DNA from: Xiphophorus maculatus
Lineage: Eukaryota > Chordata > Actinopteri > Cyprinodontiformes > Poeciliidae
Assembly: GCF_002775205.1 (NCBI RefSeq)
Contig: NC_036446.1
Location: 16,492,565 to 16,556,564, forward strand
Reading direction: 5' to 3'
Length of the DNA: 64,000 nucleotides
Shown: piece after piece, positions 1 through 12,700 of the stretch
Layout of the letters: every line of letters begins with the position of its first letter
Numbering within the stretch: position 1 is the first letter of the stretch
Made by a program: the position numbers and the translations under genes
The notes under the pieces: model-generated
What the model saw: only the letters and a program-made list of their open reading frames with translations
The model's database searches: none
What the model was told of the DNA's origin: nothing

Positions 1-534
1 AGAAATCATAGCAGTCTCTCAGTCCATTGAACAATACAAAATATAAGTAAGCAAAGAGCTTATTTATTATATTTTTATACAATCATAAGCCACAAATAGT
101 GTTAAAATGTACATTTTCTGTGTGTAACTAATGTCACATATTTTCTACATTATACTAAAACAATAACTATGATTGGGTTTAATTCTCTTTCAAGTCTTTA
201 GTGTAAGACAGTTCAGGATGCCACCTTGAGGATTTAAATAATCCTCCCACTCCTTTCAGAGATTTATTGCTGCTGTGTTTTTCAGAGAAGAAAACATTTA
301 AAACCCATTTATTTAGAGCAGCAAACTGTCATGTAACAGAATCATGTTTTCTGATTGCTGGTTCAATACAAACACAAGTTTCAGACTAAATGGAAAGATT
401 TCTGAATTAAAAGCTCCCGTTTCATCAATTTTCCGCAGGTAAATCTGTAAATGCATCCACCAAAAGCCAAATAAACTCATATCATATTTAAACATTCAAA
501 ATGCACATTTCACTTTACGCTGACCCAAAAGAAG

Positions 535-955
535 AGCTGTTAAATATAGCTATTTCCGACTATGAGCCGATCTCATTCATTTTGCAACATTTTTCTAATA
601 TATTAAGGAGCAAAAAAAAAAAAAATCTTATGAGCCGTTTTGGAGACGAAAGAGCCGACTCTTTTTAGTGATCCGAAGCAAACGAGCAGGCAAAAGAGCA
701 CAGATGGTTAGAACACCGGTGCAGTGTCCGGTGATTTTGACTCAATAATTGGGATATTTATGAAACGGCTGCTTTTCCAGACACAAAGTTACAAGTTACA
801 AACTTATAACTTAAAAAAATGTAAAGCATTTGGACTTTTTCCAGAAAGAGCCGAGATCCAAATGGAGCAAAAATGTTCAAAAATGAATTTTGAATAATAC
901 GTCCCCTTTAAGCTTCCTAGCATCAGTCTACGGTGCTTTACCCACCCCTAACAAG
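535..955. repeat. degenerate hAT-like non-autonomous element
   Basis: Scattered copies of the motif GAGCCG, including AAAGAGCCGACTCTTTT around 648-665, AAAGAGCCGAGA near 846 and TGAGCCGTTTTGG near 632, resemble the GAGCCG-rich non-autonomous hAT elements common in fish. The boundaries are guesses and the terminal repeats are worn. Confidence 0.3.
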
Positions 956-1049
956 TTTTAAAAGGTTAAGGATCACTTTCCTGTTAGAACACCCAGTTTG
1001 GTCCAGGTTTCAAGCAAGTTGATGTAAATGTATTAAGTTGAAGAATGTA

Positions 1050-1300
1050 TAAGTTTTTTTCCTCTTCTCAGTATGACTAGCAGTAAAGTAGACCCTCGCC
1101 ATGATGCCACCACCACCGTGCTTGAAAACTGGAACAATGGTCTTAGGTGTAAAAGTCTCATCTCAACTTCCCCGAACATATTTTCCAATGCAGACTTTGA
1201 CTGGATCATTAACTTTCTGAGCAAGTTCAGCAGCCAGTTTGAGACTCAAAGGTCCAACAGTAAATACAGATTTCAGGTGGAGAAAAAATTAACGAGCTAT
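1050..1300 (-). mobile_element. Tc1/mariner transposase remnant
   Basis: Read on the minus strand with a frame interruption, about 1085-1180 gives TPKTIVPVFKHGGGGIM, which resembles the Tc1 transposase block ending KHGGGSIM. The rest is too decayed to align by eye, and no terminal repeats were found. Confidence 0.4.
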
Positions 1301-3609
1301 AAAAGCTTCACAGGTGACAGATTACGGAAACAGAAGAATGAAATGGCTCTTACTTAATCCCCTTGTGATTTCTTGGTAACTTGAGTCAGCAGCTCCCTCT
1401 AGTGGCCAACAGTCATGGTTGAACTGTGACACATTGAATACTTCTCCAATATAAAAACCGTGTATACAATTTAATCACACTTTGTTTTCTTTCAAACACA
1501 TCAAAAAGCATTTTGATTAGTTTTAGTTTATTACTTTATTTCAAGTAGTTGTAAAGAAATTAGGTTTTTGCACATTTCTTGCAACTTTGTAAAATGTTCA
1601 AAGTAAGCCAGACGGGATACGGAACAAGAAGAACTGCACCGAAACGTGGTATAAAAAGACAAGAGGCATTAAAATCAGACCACAGCTCTGAATCTTTACC
1701 TTTGTTGGATTCGGTTGCTTTTATGACAGTGCACATTTTCACATCACAAGGAATAAACACATTTCCCAGAGACATCAACTCACTGAGGATCACCCATATC
1801 ATACTGCTTTAACATAGGAAAAAAAAAGAATACACCCATAAAAGTTTGAATATAATAAAAAAAACACCATCAGCACCAAAAGCTAGGCAGTAAGTAAAAA
1901 AAAAAAAGAAAAGTTTTTTGTCGACTTGTAAGCTTTTTTTTTCCAACGTCTGTATGAAAACCTTTCATGTGTTCTGATTTGGGAGGAAACATAGAAGGCA
2001 TTTCTCTGTGATGAGGCCAGCTTGTTCACTGATGAACTCTGATTCTCTGCATAGGCTGATCAGTGAGAACCTGGCTCTTTGCATACGAGAAACAACTTTG
2101 GGTTGCAGCAGTTCTCCGGACAGCAACGCTCTTTACGTTTCAGCCCCACCTCAAACCAAAGATTCAGCCATTTTCAGTGGCCTCGCTCATCTCTTTAAAG
2201 GCGATATGAAGTACATCCTGAATGAGGACCACTGAAGTTCAACTTGGGATTTAAAATGACGTTACAAGAGAATCTGAAAATCAAAAGGAGTTAAAGATTT
2301 GGCTAAAAAAAAAAAAAAAAAAAAGCATATGTATACCACATTCTCAAATATTTTCAAACCTTTGAATTTCAGCAGTTCATGTTTAGCAGTCATGCAACTT
2401 TAGTCATGCTGCTTAACGTAGGCACATTTTCAAGCAGTTACACAAACCAAGACGGTGCAAAGAGGACAATAAAGCTTTTCAGATGAAAACCGCAGAGTAA
2501 AGCAGAAAAAAACAAAAGGAGATTAGCAGAAGACATACTGATTGTTCGCTCTCACATAACAGCAGCGCCAAAGCGATTAAAATTCACAATCTACCCCCTA
2601 TCAGACTCAGTTCGTCCATATGTACAAAGTCATCTGAACTGCAATATATTTCACTAAAAGAAAGAAAAATTCTCATTTACATTCAAACCAAAGAGCTGAA
2701 CCGACTGGTTTCAGGTGGTTTTATTTGGCCTTTTTCTTTAACAGCTGACTAACTTACTAGAGATGAATGATGGATTTACTATGATTTAGTAAAACCGTGG
2801 AACAATCTGTTGAATAAAAAACAAGTTTCTCAAACTATTTCAGTTCTGTGTACAAAAGCAAGTGCAAAACAGGCTCCAAAGTCTAACCCTCAGATTAGAG
2901 GCGACTCCATGTTTTCATGCAACTTTTTCTAAAATTTGCATGCAACCATCTTTACACTTGAGCGCTATTAGTAATCCTGAGAAAGTGAATTAGAACAGTA
3001 GACAACTTAGATCCCCTAAGAAATATTTTTTCTCGGAAATAAGGGGAAAAAACTCTACACCAAACAATTAAGATGCTTGCATTAGAAATCAAATGTATTT
3101 GGTTTGAAAGAAAGAAATCCTCCAGCAATGATGTCAATACGATTATTTTAAACCGGCAGCTAAAACTCATGTACCGACATTCAGCTGCCATCATGCTGAG
3201 GATGGAAAAGATGCAGGACAGACACAATTGCAGACCGGCGAGAAAAAAAACATACAAAAAAAAATCAAGGCCACACTAACAAAATCATATTCTCATAACC
3301 ATCTGTTCTCATAAAAGATGAGAAAAAAATCTTTCAAAGAAACAAAGCAAGATAATTAAGACCATGTGGAAAAACAACGGCAAACTTCCCCATGTCCCTC
3401 CTTGAAAGATTAGTTTCCTATAAAAGCTTTGTGAACCATTATTAAACTGGCTCTCAGAGTGGAGGAGGGGGAAGACAGCAGCCCCCACAATAAAACATCT
3501 TCGGTTCAAAGTTCTTGGAAATTTTATTTTTTGTGGTGAAGGTAACTCTTTGGAGTAAAGTGCTCCTGTTGTAGGCACTAAGAACAAAGGCAAAGAGCAG
3601 AGCGTCGTC

Positions 3610-3725
3610 TCAGCGCCTCAGCGGTTGCATCAGAACCTGATCTCCGGACCCTTGTTGGTAAAGCTGACTTCGAGGTGGCCGTTGCCGTTGCTGTTGTCGT
3701 TGACCTCTGTTTATTCTTAGTGTAT
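3610..3725 (-). CDS. adam10: adam10 exon 16 (cytoplasmic tail and stop)
   Basis: Residues 721-758 and the TGA stop at 3610-3612. The tail is Arg/Gln-rich ([12 protein letters not shown]) and ends LMQPLRR. It keeps the basic end seen in mammals but not their polyproline stretch. Acceptor AATCTTGCAG. Confidence 0.9.
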
Positions 3726-6700
3726 CTGCAAGATTCATGTCAGAGAGACTCAATATAAATGACTCAGTAAAACGAGGATTTACAGGTAGTAATGTCATAA
3801 AACAAACAAGTAGTACAAGTATTTTAGCACAAACGTAACTTATTTGGGTATTTTTTACTCATCAGAAGCCATAAACATCACAAAAGTATATCTTTTTGGC
3901 ACTCTTAGCAAACATTTGTAAAAAGCCTTAAGATAAATTCTTCCTTCGCTGCAGCAGAAACATCCCACACTGAAAATGTAAGAAAAATTCATCACTTGTT
4001 TAATTAGTGAGGGGGAAAATAAATCACAGCCTTTATAATCATTGCCAACATTAATACTTTTCCTTTGTAAGTTGATGAGTTTTTAGAAACTTTAAATTAG
4101 TAAGCCACAATTTTCTGTCTCCCTCTGTAAAATTTCTCAGTTTTTGCATGAACTGCACCCAGAGCTGCACCAAAACACAGGAAATCATCTGAACTCATCC
4201 TATTCTTCCGACGTCCATCATGGCGCCTCGAATGATTAAGTGACGTAGTTGCAAAGGGTCAATGCGTCATTTATGTTGTTGATTAAACACTGTTCAAGGA
4301 TACTGCCCAACATTTTGTACCTGTGAGGTGTTTATGTTCAGGAAGTTTGGGGTTGTTGCTGGGTGTGTGAACACTGCAGATCTTGATGAAACCCGCCATC
4401 AGCATAATGAGAGCAATTCCCATCAATAGCACAGCCCACCAGTGAGCCTGAACAGCAGGAAATATAAAACATGTCAAGGGGTCGATGTTTTCTTTATTGG
4501 AAATTTGTCTGCATTTCTTATATACTAGACAGGTCTGCTGCAGACACTCACCACAATCCAATCTGCGATGTTCTCATACAGCTCTGGGTTTAAAAACGCT
4601 TTCTTCAGCCTGGCCAGCGGCCCGTCGGCGTCCACCAGTCGGCACTTCTTGAAGACGTCACAGTATCCTTTAAAGTCGTTGCAGGGTGAGCCGGGCTGCA
4701 GCGTTTTCACTTCTTTATTAAAGAATTTAGCCCATCTATCTGAACCGGTGCTGCTGCAGGTGCTGGCATCGTCTGGGTGAAATAAAGTCAAAGTAAAACC
4801 TCACAACATCTTCAAATGAGAAAGAAAACCACACAAACAAAGAAAGTGGTTTATTAACGTGATTTGAGCTATTCTAATTAGTGTCTCTCATTAATTAGAA
4901 TAGCACTGAGTAGTGCTATTCTAATTAATTTTCAAGTTGTGATACAACAAATATGTCCGACTGAGTATTACTACTGAAATTGTACATGTTAGATGTAATC
5001 TAGAGGCAGCAGATCTACTCACTTTTTTCCTGGCAGCAAACATGGCAGAGCTCAGCTGCTTCGTTCTTGTCGTCTTTGCTGGCGCAGGTGCACACTTCCA
5101 GATCGTACTTCATACAAATAGAACCAGAGCAGATCTAATACACAAAAAGGTAAGAAAAATAAAAATAATGAATTAACAGAATACAAAGAGTGTTGCTCCT
5201 ATTTTTATTTGTAGTCATGTAGTTCCTTTTGGAAGCACCTTTATTCATCTTAACATATGCGTGTCAGGTCACTGTCGGTGTTTATGTGCATTTAAAGGTT
5301 AGAGATGAAGAATGATTTGGTCAGAAAGTTGACAAATTAACATGTGCTTCTGCATTTGCTGCTTGAAATGGGTTTTCCTTAGTTTTACTTTTGCCAAAAG
5401 ACTTAAAAATATGAGCAATTAAGCAGTTAAAATGTAAAATAAGTGTAAAAAAATGCAATGTAGTAATATCACTGATTGACATGTTCTGCTTTCAAACTCA
5501 TTTTAGAAGTGTCTATATTTCAAACACATTGTCAGTTTTCTTTTTAGTTTTTTTTTTTTTTTACATCAAGTACTACTTATACTACACAGAGAAGTACATT
5601 AGAAATTAATTGTGTACCCCATTGATGCAAACTTGTGTTTCCTCGTGGCAGGTGGTTTTGTTTTCCTTTGGCTCTGAGGTTGGACACACTGCAGTGCGTC
5701 CGTTGCAAAAGCCTGTTTTAGCACATTCAGATTCCGTTCTGCAACTCTCACTGGAACCCTTAAAAGCACATTTGGTTGTACAACACGGGCCTTGGCTTGG
5801 ACTGGGGGGGAAAAACATTACACACATGCAATCAGAAGTGGAAAAAGTTAGGCCATGACAATGTTGTTGTTTGATATTGTACTCTAAGAAAAACATACCT
5901 GCAGATTTTGTCAGGTTTAAGTTTGCACTTTTTCCCCACCTCTTCGTCGGCATTATAGCAGCACTCGTCCTTACAGTCATTGCGGTAGCCGCAGTCGCAC
6001 TGCTCTCCCTCTTCCACCAGTCCATTACCACAGATAGGCTGACCAGACTCTGAGCAGAGATACATGATTAAAACAGAATCTACCTCAAACACACAAAAAG
6101 ATTTTCTACATGGTTAAACATAGAAAGCTTACCAACAAAGCAGGAATCTTTCTTCTTCAACAGAACTGCACTTATATTCCGAATACTGCAGATGGAGAAC
6201 CTGTTATTGTTTAGTTTGTCCCCAGATGTGGCTCTGGCGTACATGATGAAGTTTCCCGACTCCTTCTTAATCTTCTCCTTGGATTCTCCAGGGGTGCACT
6301 CATTCCCAGAGTCATGCTGTAAAACAGTAAGCACTTAAATTACCTGCAGGACGCATAGAGGAGCTTTGAGTGAGCCGTAGTGTTTCGACTAGCTTACGGG
6401 AGAGCCAAAGTTGTGTCCAACTTCATGTGCGAAGGTGATGTGTGACACTTTAGGCGGGACATGTGAAGCATAGTTCTGCACAGTGATGATACCGGTGTTG
6501 AGAGATTTCATCTTCCCATCAGAATAGTGCTTGCTTTTTTCACAAATGCCTCCAGAGCTTCCTGTTGAGTGGCAATAAAAAACAAAAACAATACAGGGCT
6601 GTAAGATAACATCAACGTGAGCAATGTTCCAGAAGAATTTGATTAAATGTCTTTTTATCAGCTTAGTAACATAAAAAACAGCTAATAGTTTATTGATAAA

Positions 6701-9700
6701 GTCCCAAATGACTAAATCTGACAGGACTATGTACAAGAAAAAGCAACCGCACCCAGTGAAGACTGAAAACATATGGTTTGCACAGATAATTGCTGGGTCT
6801 ATCTAAACAAAACTACCATTTTGCAGAAGTGCCTGCAAAAAATCTCAGAGATGAGATGACTCCCCTTCTGCCAGTCGCTCTGTCTGAGTTTCTTTTTTGC
6901 TCTTATGATCAGAAACTCCTGAACGCGGGTTTCACTCTACAGAGCAGAAAATGGCAGATAAGCCTTTGAACTATCATTAGCTTTCTCTGTGAATGGCTGC
7001 AATTATAAAGGAGAGAGTATTTGGGAGAAGATTAGAGAACTTTGAGGTGAATCTTGACTATGAAACTTCTTAAAATTAAACTCTTCCTGCATTATCTATG
7101 ACATGAGGGACGTGTGTGTGCCAAAGGTTAAAACAAACTGTATAGACACCTAGAAATATACAAGCAATGTGTAAGATTGTGATTGCCTAACCTGTTAGGG
7201 AACTATAAGTATGTGCATTTTCATGCCTCTTAAGGTATTTTATTCAATAACTGTTTAACATTTTTAAATAGATGCTTATGGATCAGATGTAGAATAAGAG
7301 AAAAAGATTTAAAAATTCCTTTCAGAGGACAAGAAACTGCTCTTACATAAAAATACCGCTGAGTGAAAATTGTTATTCCCTCCTCATCATAAACTGTAAT
7401 TGCACTGTATGTGGTAGCCAACGTTTATGGTTTATATGTGCTTTGACATGAAAAGCAACACTTTTTTTCTTTCCCTCTGATGTTCCAAATATAATTCTGC
7501 TTTGACATTTGAGGTAAAGTTTATTAAAAAGACAGCAGAATCTACTGAACAGATCTGAATTTTGCCTGTGGGTTTTCATGTTCTTTGATCGCTGTGCATG
7601 CAGAGCCTGTTTTTAGTTGGAAAGAGAAGAAAAATAGATGCTACCTGGAGTATTTCAATAATCCAGAGCATTTGCTTTAACAGCCTCTTAAGCAGCTGTT
7701 TAAAACAGTGCTGTAAATGTTCCTCTTTTATATTTAAGATTGGTCTCAGTTTTATAAATACTTCAAATATCAAAGAGGCTCTTCCAATTTGCTATAACAT
7801 GTGCTATGGCTCGGACACTTATTCAGAAATTATTTGATTTCAGGGCTGGAATTGATGGCTTTATTACCATTAATATTAATCTATTGACTAATGTTTCTCC
7901 AAATATCAAAAATTACTTTTTTAGTTTCTTTTTATTTATTATGCAACAAAAATAGATAAGGAAAGACTGAAAAGGCAAAGCTGGCAACTTAAATATGACA
8001 AAAAATTTATAAAACGTAAAAAAACATATATTTTATACTATATATTTAAAAACAAAAAATGCCTGAGTAATCAAAAGGTGACATGAAAAGAGATGAAACA
8101 GAAAAAGGCACATTTTAGAAATGACAATTGGTTTCCTTTAAATCCTTTATTCATAAATATTTATATATTATTTAAATAAAGACCAATATAAAAATAATTC
8201 ATACAACTAGAATAATTAGGACATGAGTAAATCAAGTACACAAAATTTTTCCTAATCAATTTCTTGAAATATAAAATTTCAGAAAGTGTAACTTTATTGA
8301 ATAATGAGTAGCGATACTTCATAATGAAATTACTCAAGTAAAAGTAAAGAATACAGCGTAGTAATAATACTCCTAAATGTACATTCCTTCAAAAAAGTTA
8401 ATAAAGTGAATGTAACTGAGTAAATATAACTAGATACTACACAAATTTACCCAAAATAACACAACTAATCTGTCAGTGAGGTAAATGCTACATCCACCAT
8501 GATCGTTCTGAAAAAGATAATTTCAAATTATAGTGGATTACTACGGCTGAACCACACATACGCACAGGGCCGTGTGAAGAAAAGAAGTTATTTTTGTGGA
8601 AAAGTACGAGGAAAAAATAAATAAATAAAATTTATCTGTCGGCCACAAATATTGATGTTGACGGATAATTATTTGACATACATCGTCAGATATCGTGACT
8701 GGTCAAAGCAGAAAGAACCTTAAGCATCTTAGGCATCCACATGTTCTGTGAAAAACCACAGTACGCAGGATGAAACTGTTTCTAACCAAAGTGGAGCAGA
8801 TAAACATGTAAAAGCAGCACATAACACTTATGAAGAGAAAAATGTTTATAAACTTCACTGGACAAAAAAAAAGAAACAGCTTCTGGCTGTGATACGGACC
8901 TGAAGGAGCGCCGACCCAAGCCAACCCGAGCACGCCGTCATCAAAGTCCCTGTCGGTGAAGAGGTAGGCCAGGCAGTAGTCGTCGTGGTTCTGCTCAGAG
9001 TTCAGCTCCAGAAATTTTTCCACGCCAATATTAGAAAAGCGAAATGGATTAGTGGTTTCCTTGGTATCGGCTGTGGTATTGATCTAGACGAGGTCAACAA
9101 TGAGAAATTGAAAATTCAGAAGAGAAAGCTTCATTGTACTACAGGCTCCTGAAACACCATCTGCTTCATCTGTTCTCAGCTCAGTTTATTTTAAACCAAC
9201 TCTACCAAAGCTTCAACTCACCCTGATCCTTTTAACCATGAAGTTGATGTTTCGGATGCCCAAGAAGTCTGTGTCCTGGTAAATGGAGTCAATAGCCTTC
9301 ACATGGCTGGAGATCTATAGAAAATGTAATTAATTAGATAAGCAGTAAAAGCACAAACAGAAGCTAATAAAATGCCTTTAATTAATCCATATTACATCAT
9401 TCCACTGCAAAGGGGAAGACCAGGATTTTATTTGCATAACATGAACCTGAAACAGTGGAATAGTGAAGTGGAAATTCAGGAGAGGGGAAGGGGGATTTTG
9501 AGAAATAAAATACCGTTTGCATGTTGACAAAAAAACCCAAATCTCTGAGTTTACTCAGCTTAAAGCTACCAGTTAGTACTATAACTCACCAGATTTTCCA
9601 ACTAGGCTTTTAAAAGATTTTTATGTTCTTGTAGGTCAAGAACACGCTATATTTTGTACAAGACTTTTAATCCACTTCCTAATATTTTTTGGGATGTGTT

Positions 9701-12700
9701 GTGATGTGTGAATCCTCAGTTCATCCAGTTTCTCACAGCACCCGTATACTTGCAGGCACCAGAAGTTCTGCAATGTTTTTGTTGCAAGTCCATGTGGGGC
9801 TAATGTTAGCTCTCGACTCATTAGCCCCTCATCCATGGCGTCTATGAGGACCAAATATGGCACTGGGTCACTTCGAGCCATGCTAGAACTGACACCAATC
9901 TGTTTCTGTGACTGGAATGAATTGAATTTATTTCTGTATATAAATTGGATCTGTTTGTCTTGAAAAGTTTTTTTGGAATTGAGAGTCACTGCTATATAAA
10001 TAAAATCAACAGAATTCAACTGATTTATAATAACATGCTTTTACAAACATGATATTAAGATGCTGTTTCTGTGTGCGGCTACCTGGGCGATGACGGCCTC
10101 CCTGGAGCCGTAGTAAGCATGGAAGAAGTGGTCAGTCTGGATGTAGAGCTGGCAGGTGTTTTTGTCCTTCCCAGCTGCCCTCTTTTTCCTCAGAATAACT
10201 GGACCATAAGCGTCATCGTCTTCTGTCACCCTGCTTACATCCTGTGAAAAACACAAAACAAACATATCAAGTCAGTTCTGATTGTTTTATTCTGTTAAAT
10301 AACACAATCCATGTCTAGAAAGAGAGAGAAAAAAAAAATCAAAGATAAGGAACAGTTTCTGCTCTGAAACGCAAAAGAAACTCCAATGAAAAAACAGATT
10401 AAACAAAGTTCACTCGTCCACCATCCTTGCCCAGCTGTGCTTTTAGGCCGGGTTTGTTGTGATGTTGGCACTTACATTGCTCGGCTCTTCGACTGCAGAC
10501 GCCTGGTACTTCTTCATCCTTTCAAACACAGAGTGGTCAGCACAGCCTCCCTCTGAGCCGTACTTATGAGGATAATCTGGCAGACAGAGTGGAGATACGG
10601 GAATGACTTTGAAATGCTTAAGGAACATGATGTATCCGTTTTGATATGAGAGCTGATTAGTGGAAGAATGGAGCAGCTGGATTTAATAAAAGCTTTAGTG
10701 TAAGTGACATGATGCATCATGATATTAGAGTCAAAGTTTCACAAGAGCATTGGCACCAAAATGTTAATGAAAAATTTACAAAATGACACTAATGCTTGTA
10801 TTTAAAAGGGAAAAGCAAAACATTTTGCTATTGCTGCTAAAATGTAACAACTGACCTTTAAAGTGTTATTAAAAGGTATCTTATTCATTGTTTTTTAATC
10901 TTTAAAAATGCACTAAAGCAGAAAGATGTGCTGGTATTTCTGACGTGCTTAAGATTTATTGTATCTTTCTGTCTGACTGGATCTCAGCTGAAGCTTTTCT
11001 TGTTCATATGTAGGAGGTTGCACATGTAAAGTAAGTTTGGATGACACTTATTGTGATCTAAATAAACTAAATGAGCTACCCTGAGTACCAAGAAGTTGAT
11101 ATTAGGCTGCTGGCCTGCAGTCAGCTAACCGTTTTTATCTGTTCACTCTGAAGTCGACTCATCTTGGTTCTCCTTCAGTTTCCAATCCATGACTGTTTGT
11201 GTTTCTCGGAGCAAAAATAATGTGCAAGCAGCTGATTTTGTCAAAAACCGTAGCAGCTGATTGACAGTGAGCAGCAACAGGTGCCAAAAGGAATACGTTG
11301 GCCTCAAGTTCATGTTTTATAAAACTGGAGAAAACTCTGGTTGCTATGATGGAAAATATTTGTGGTTTTGAAAATGTGACCTTGTTAAGGCCTCAGAATG
11401 TGATGCATTATTTGAACAAATCAAACTTACCAATTAACTAATTTTTCTAACTCTAATGTCAGCGAAAAGCAGAGCAAAAAAAGCCAGATATCATCACTAA
11501 TACATCTCAAACAAGATTTTCTTCTCTGTTCATTTATGTACATATACAAAAGCTGAATAAAGAAAAAATGTAAAGGAAATCATTTCCATTGCAGTTGCAC
11601 AACTTAGAAAGCTACCACCAATTATAATTACATTTTCCAGTAAATCTTACATAAAGTGCTACATGCTATTTAATCAGGGTATAAGTAACTGAACATGAAT
11701 AAAATCACAAAGCCTCACATAAAGGTTATTTTAAAAGCAAGATGGCTGTAAAGCAGCAGTGAGATGTGAAACTATGCTGACCTTTCCATCAAAATGAAAA
11801 CATTCCCCTCCATTATTCTCTAGCAGCTGACTAAACCGGTGAAACTGACACACACTGCAGGAACAGATTCAAGCTCTGACAATGTGTTTTTTTGGTGTTT
11901 TGTAGGAAAAAGATGTCTTTGTTCTTATGAAAGAGGTCTTGTACAACTGCTGATCAAAAGGCCTTTGACTTGTGGGCAGAAGTACAAAGAAATACATTAA
12001 ATGATGGATTTTCTATATTTCTCACATCAAATGTCCTTTCACTATCTACAAGTTTACAGTAAATGTACTGGGAGCATTGTGAAGTGAATAGAAAGCTGCT
12101 AAAATAATCTTAATAAATCTTAATTAAGATAAAACATTTGAAATACAAAGATATGAAAAAGCTAGATATGCCCAGCTGTGACTTACAAGAAAGATTTTTT
12201 TTTAACTAAAAAAGGTCAAATTAATCTAGATATGTGTGTAATTAGAGGTTTGTTAACCAAAATGTGACACCATGGTGACATCTTTTAGGTAAAATTATTC
12301 AAAAAGTACTCTGCTTACACAACGTGTTCTTCAAAATGTCAGGTTTGTACAAAATTTGAAGAATTACAGTCTGAAGGCAGAAATTGTTTATTATGTGAAA
12401 TTTCTTTTCCAAACTAATCCAGACAAACAGCAAAATCCAATTTGCTATTTATCAAATTGGAATTTGACAAATTAGTCAAATTCCAATTTGATAATTTGTC
12501 AAATTTGACACAAATTGCTTTAGCAGGGCAATACTTCATAGTACTAGTGACACACACAAACATTTAAGGAACATTTCATCAGGATTTAAAACCACATTTG
12601 GTTCTAGAAGAATAAAAAACATACAGTTAAAATTAGCTCATACCTCAAAATACATCTAAAAAACTAGAATATTGAAATCAATAATGATTATGGTTTGCGT

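Larger units (their letters stand above)
1..3609 (-). other. adam10 3' UTR and downstream flank
   Basis: No protein-coding exon is recognised here. The adam10 3' UTR must start at 3609 and run downward. Candidate AATAAA signals on the minus strand lie at 3523-3528 (very close to the stop), 2720-2725, 1535-1540 and 63-68; I cannot tell which is used. The distal part contains transposon debris, listed separately. Confidence 0.5.

Noticed and set aside
1073..1357. 94-codon plus-strand frame
   Set aside because: The signal is on the opposite strand, where it resembles a Tc1 transposase block.
9636..10019. 127-codon minus-strand frame in adam10 intron 6
   Set aside because: No recognisable domain; the flanks look like a decayed dispersed repeat, and all adam10 phases close without it.
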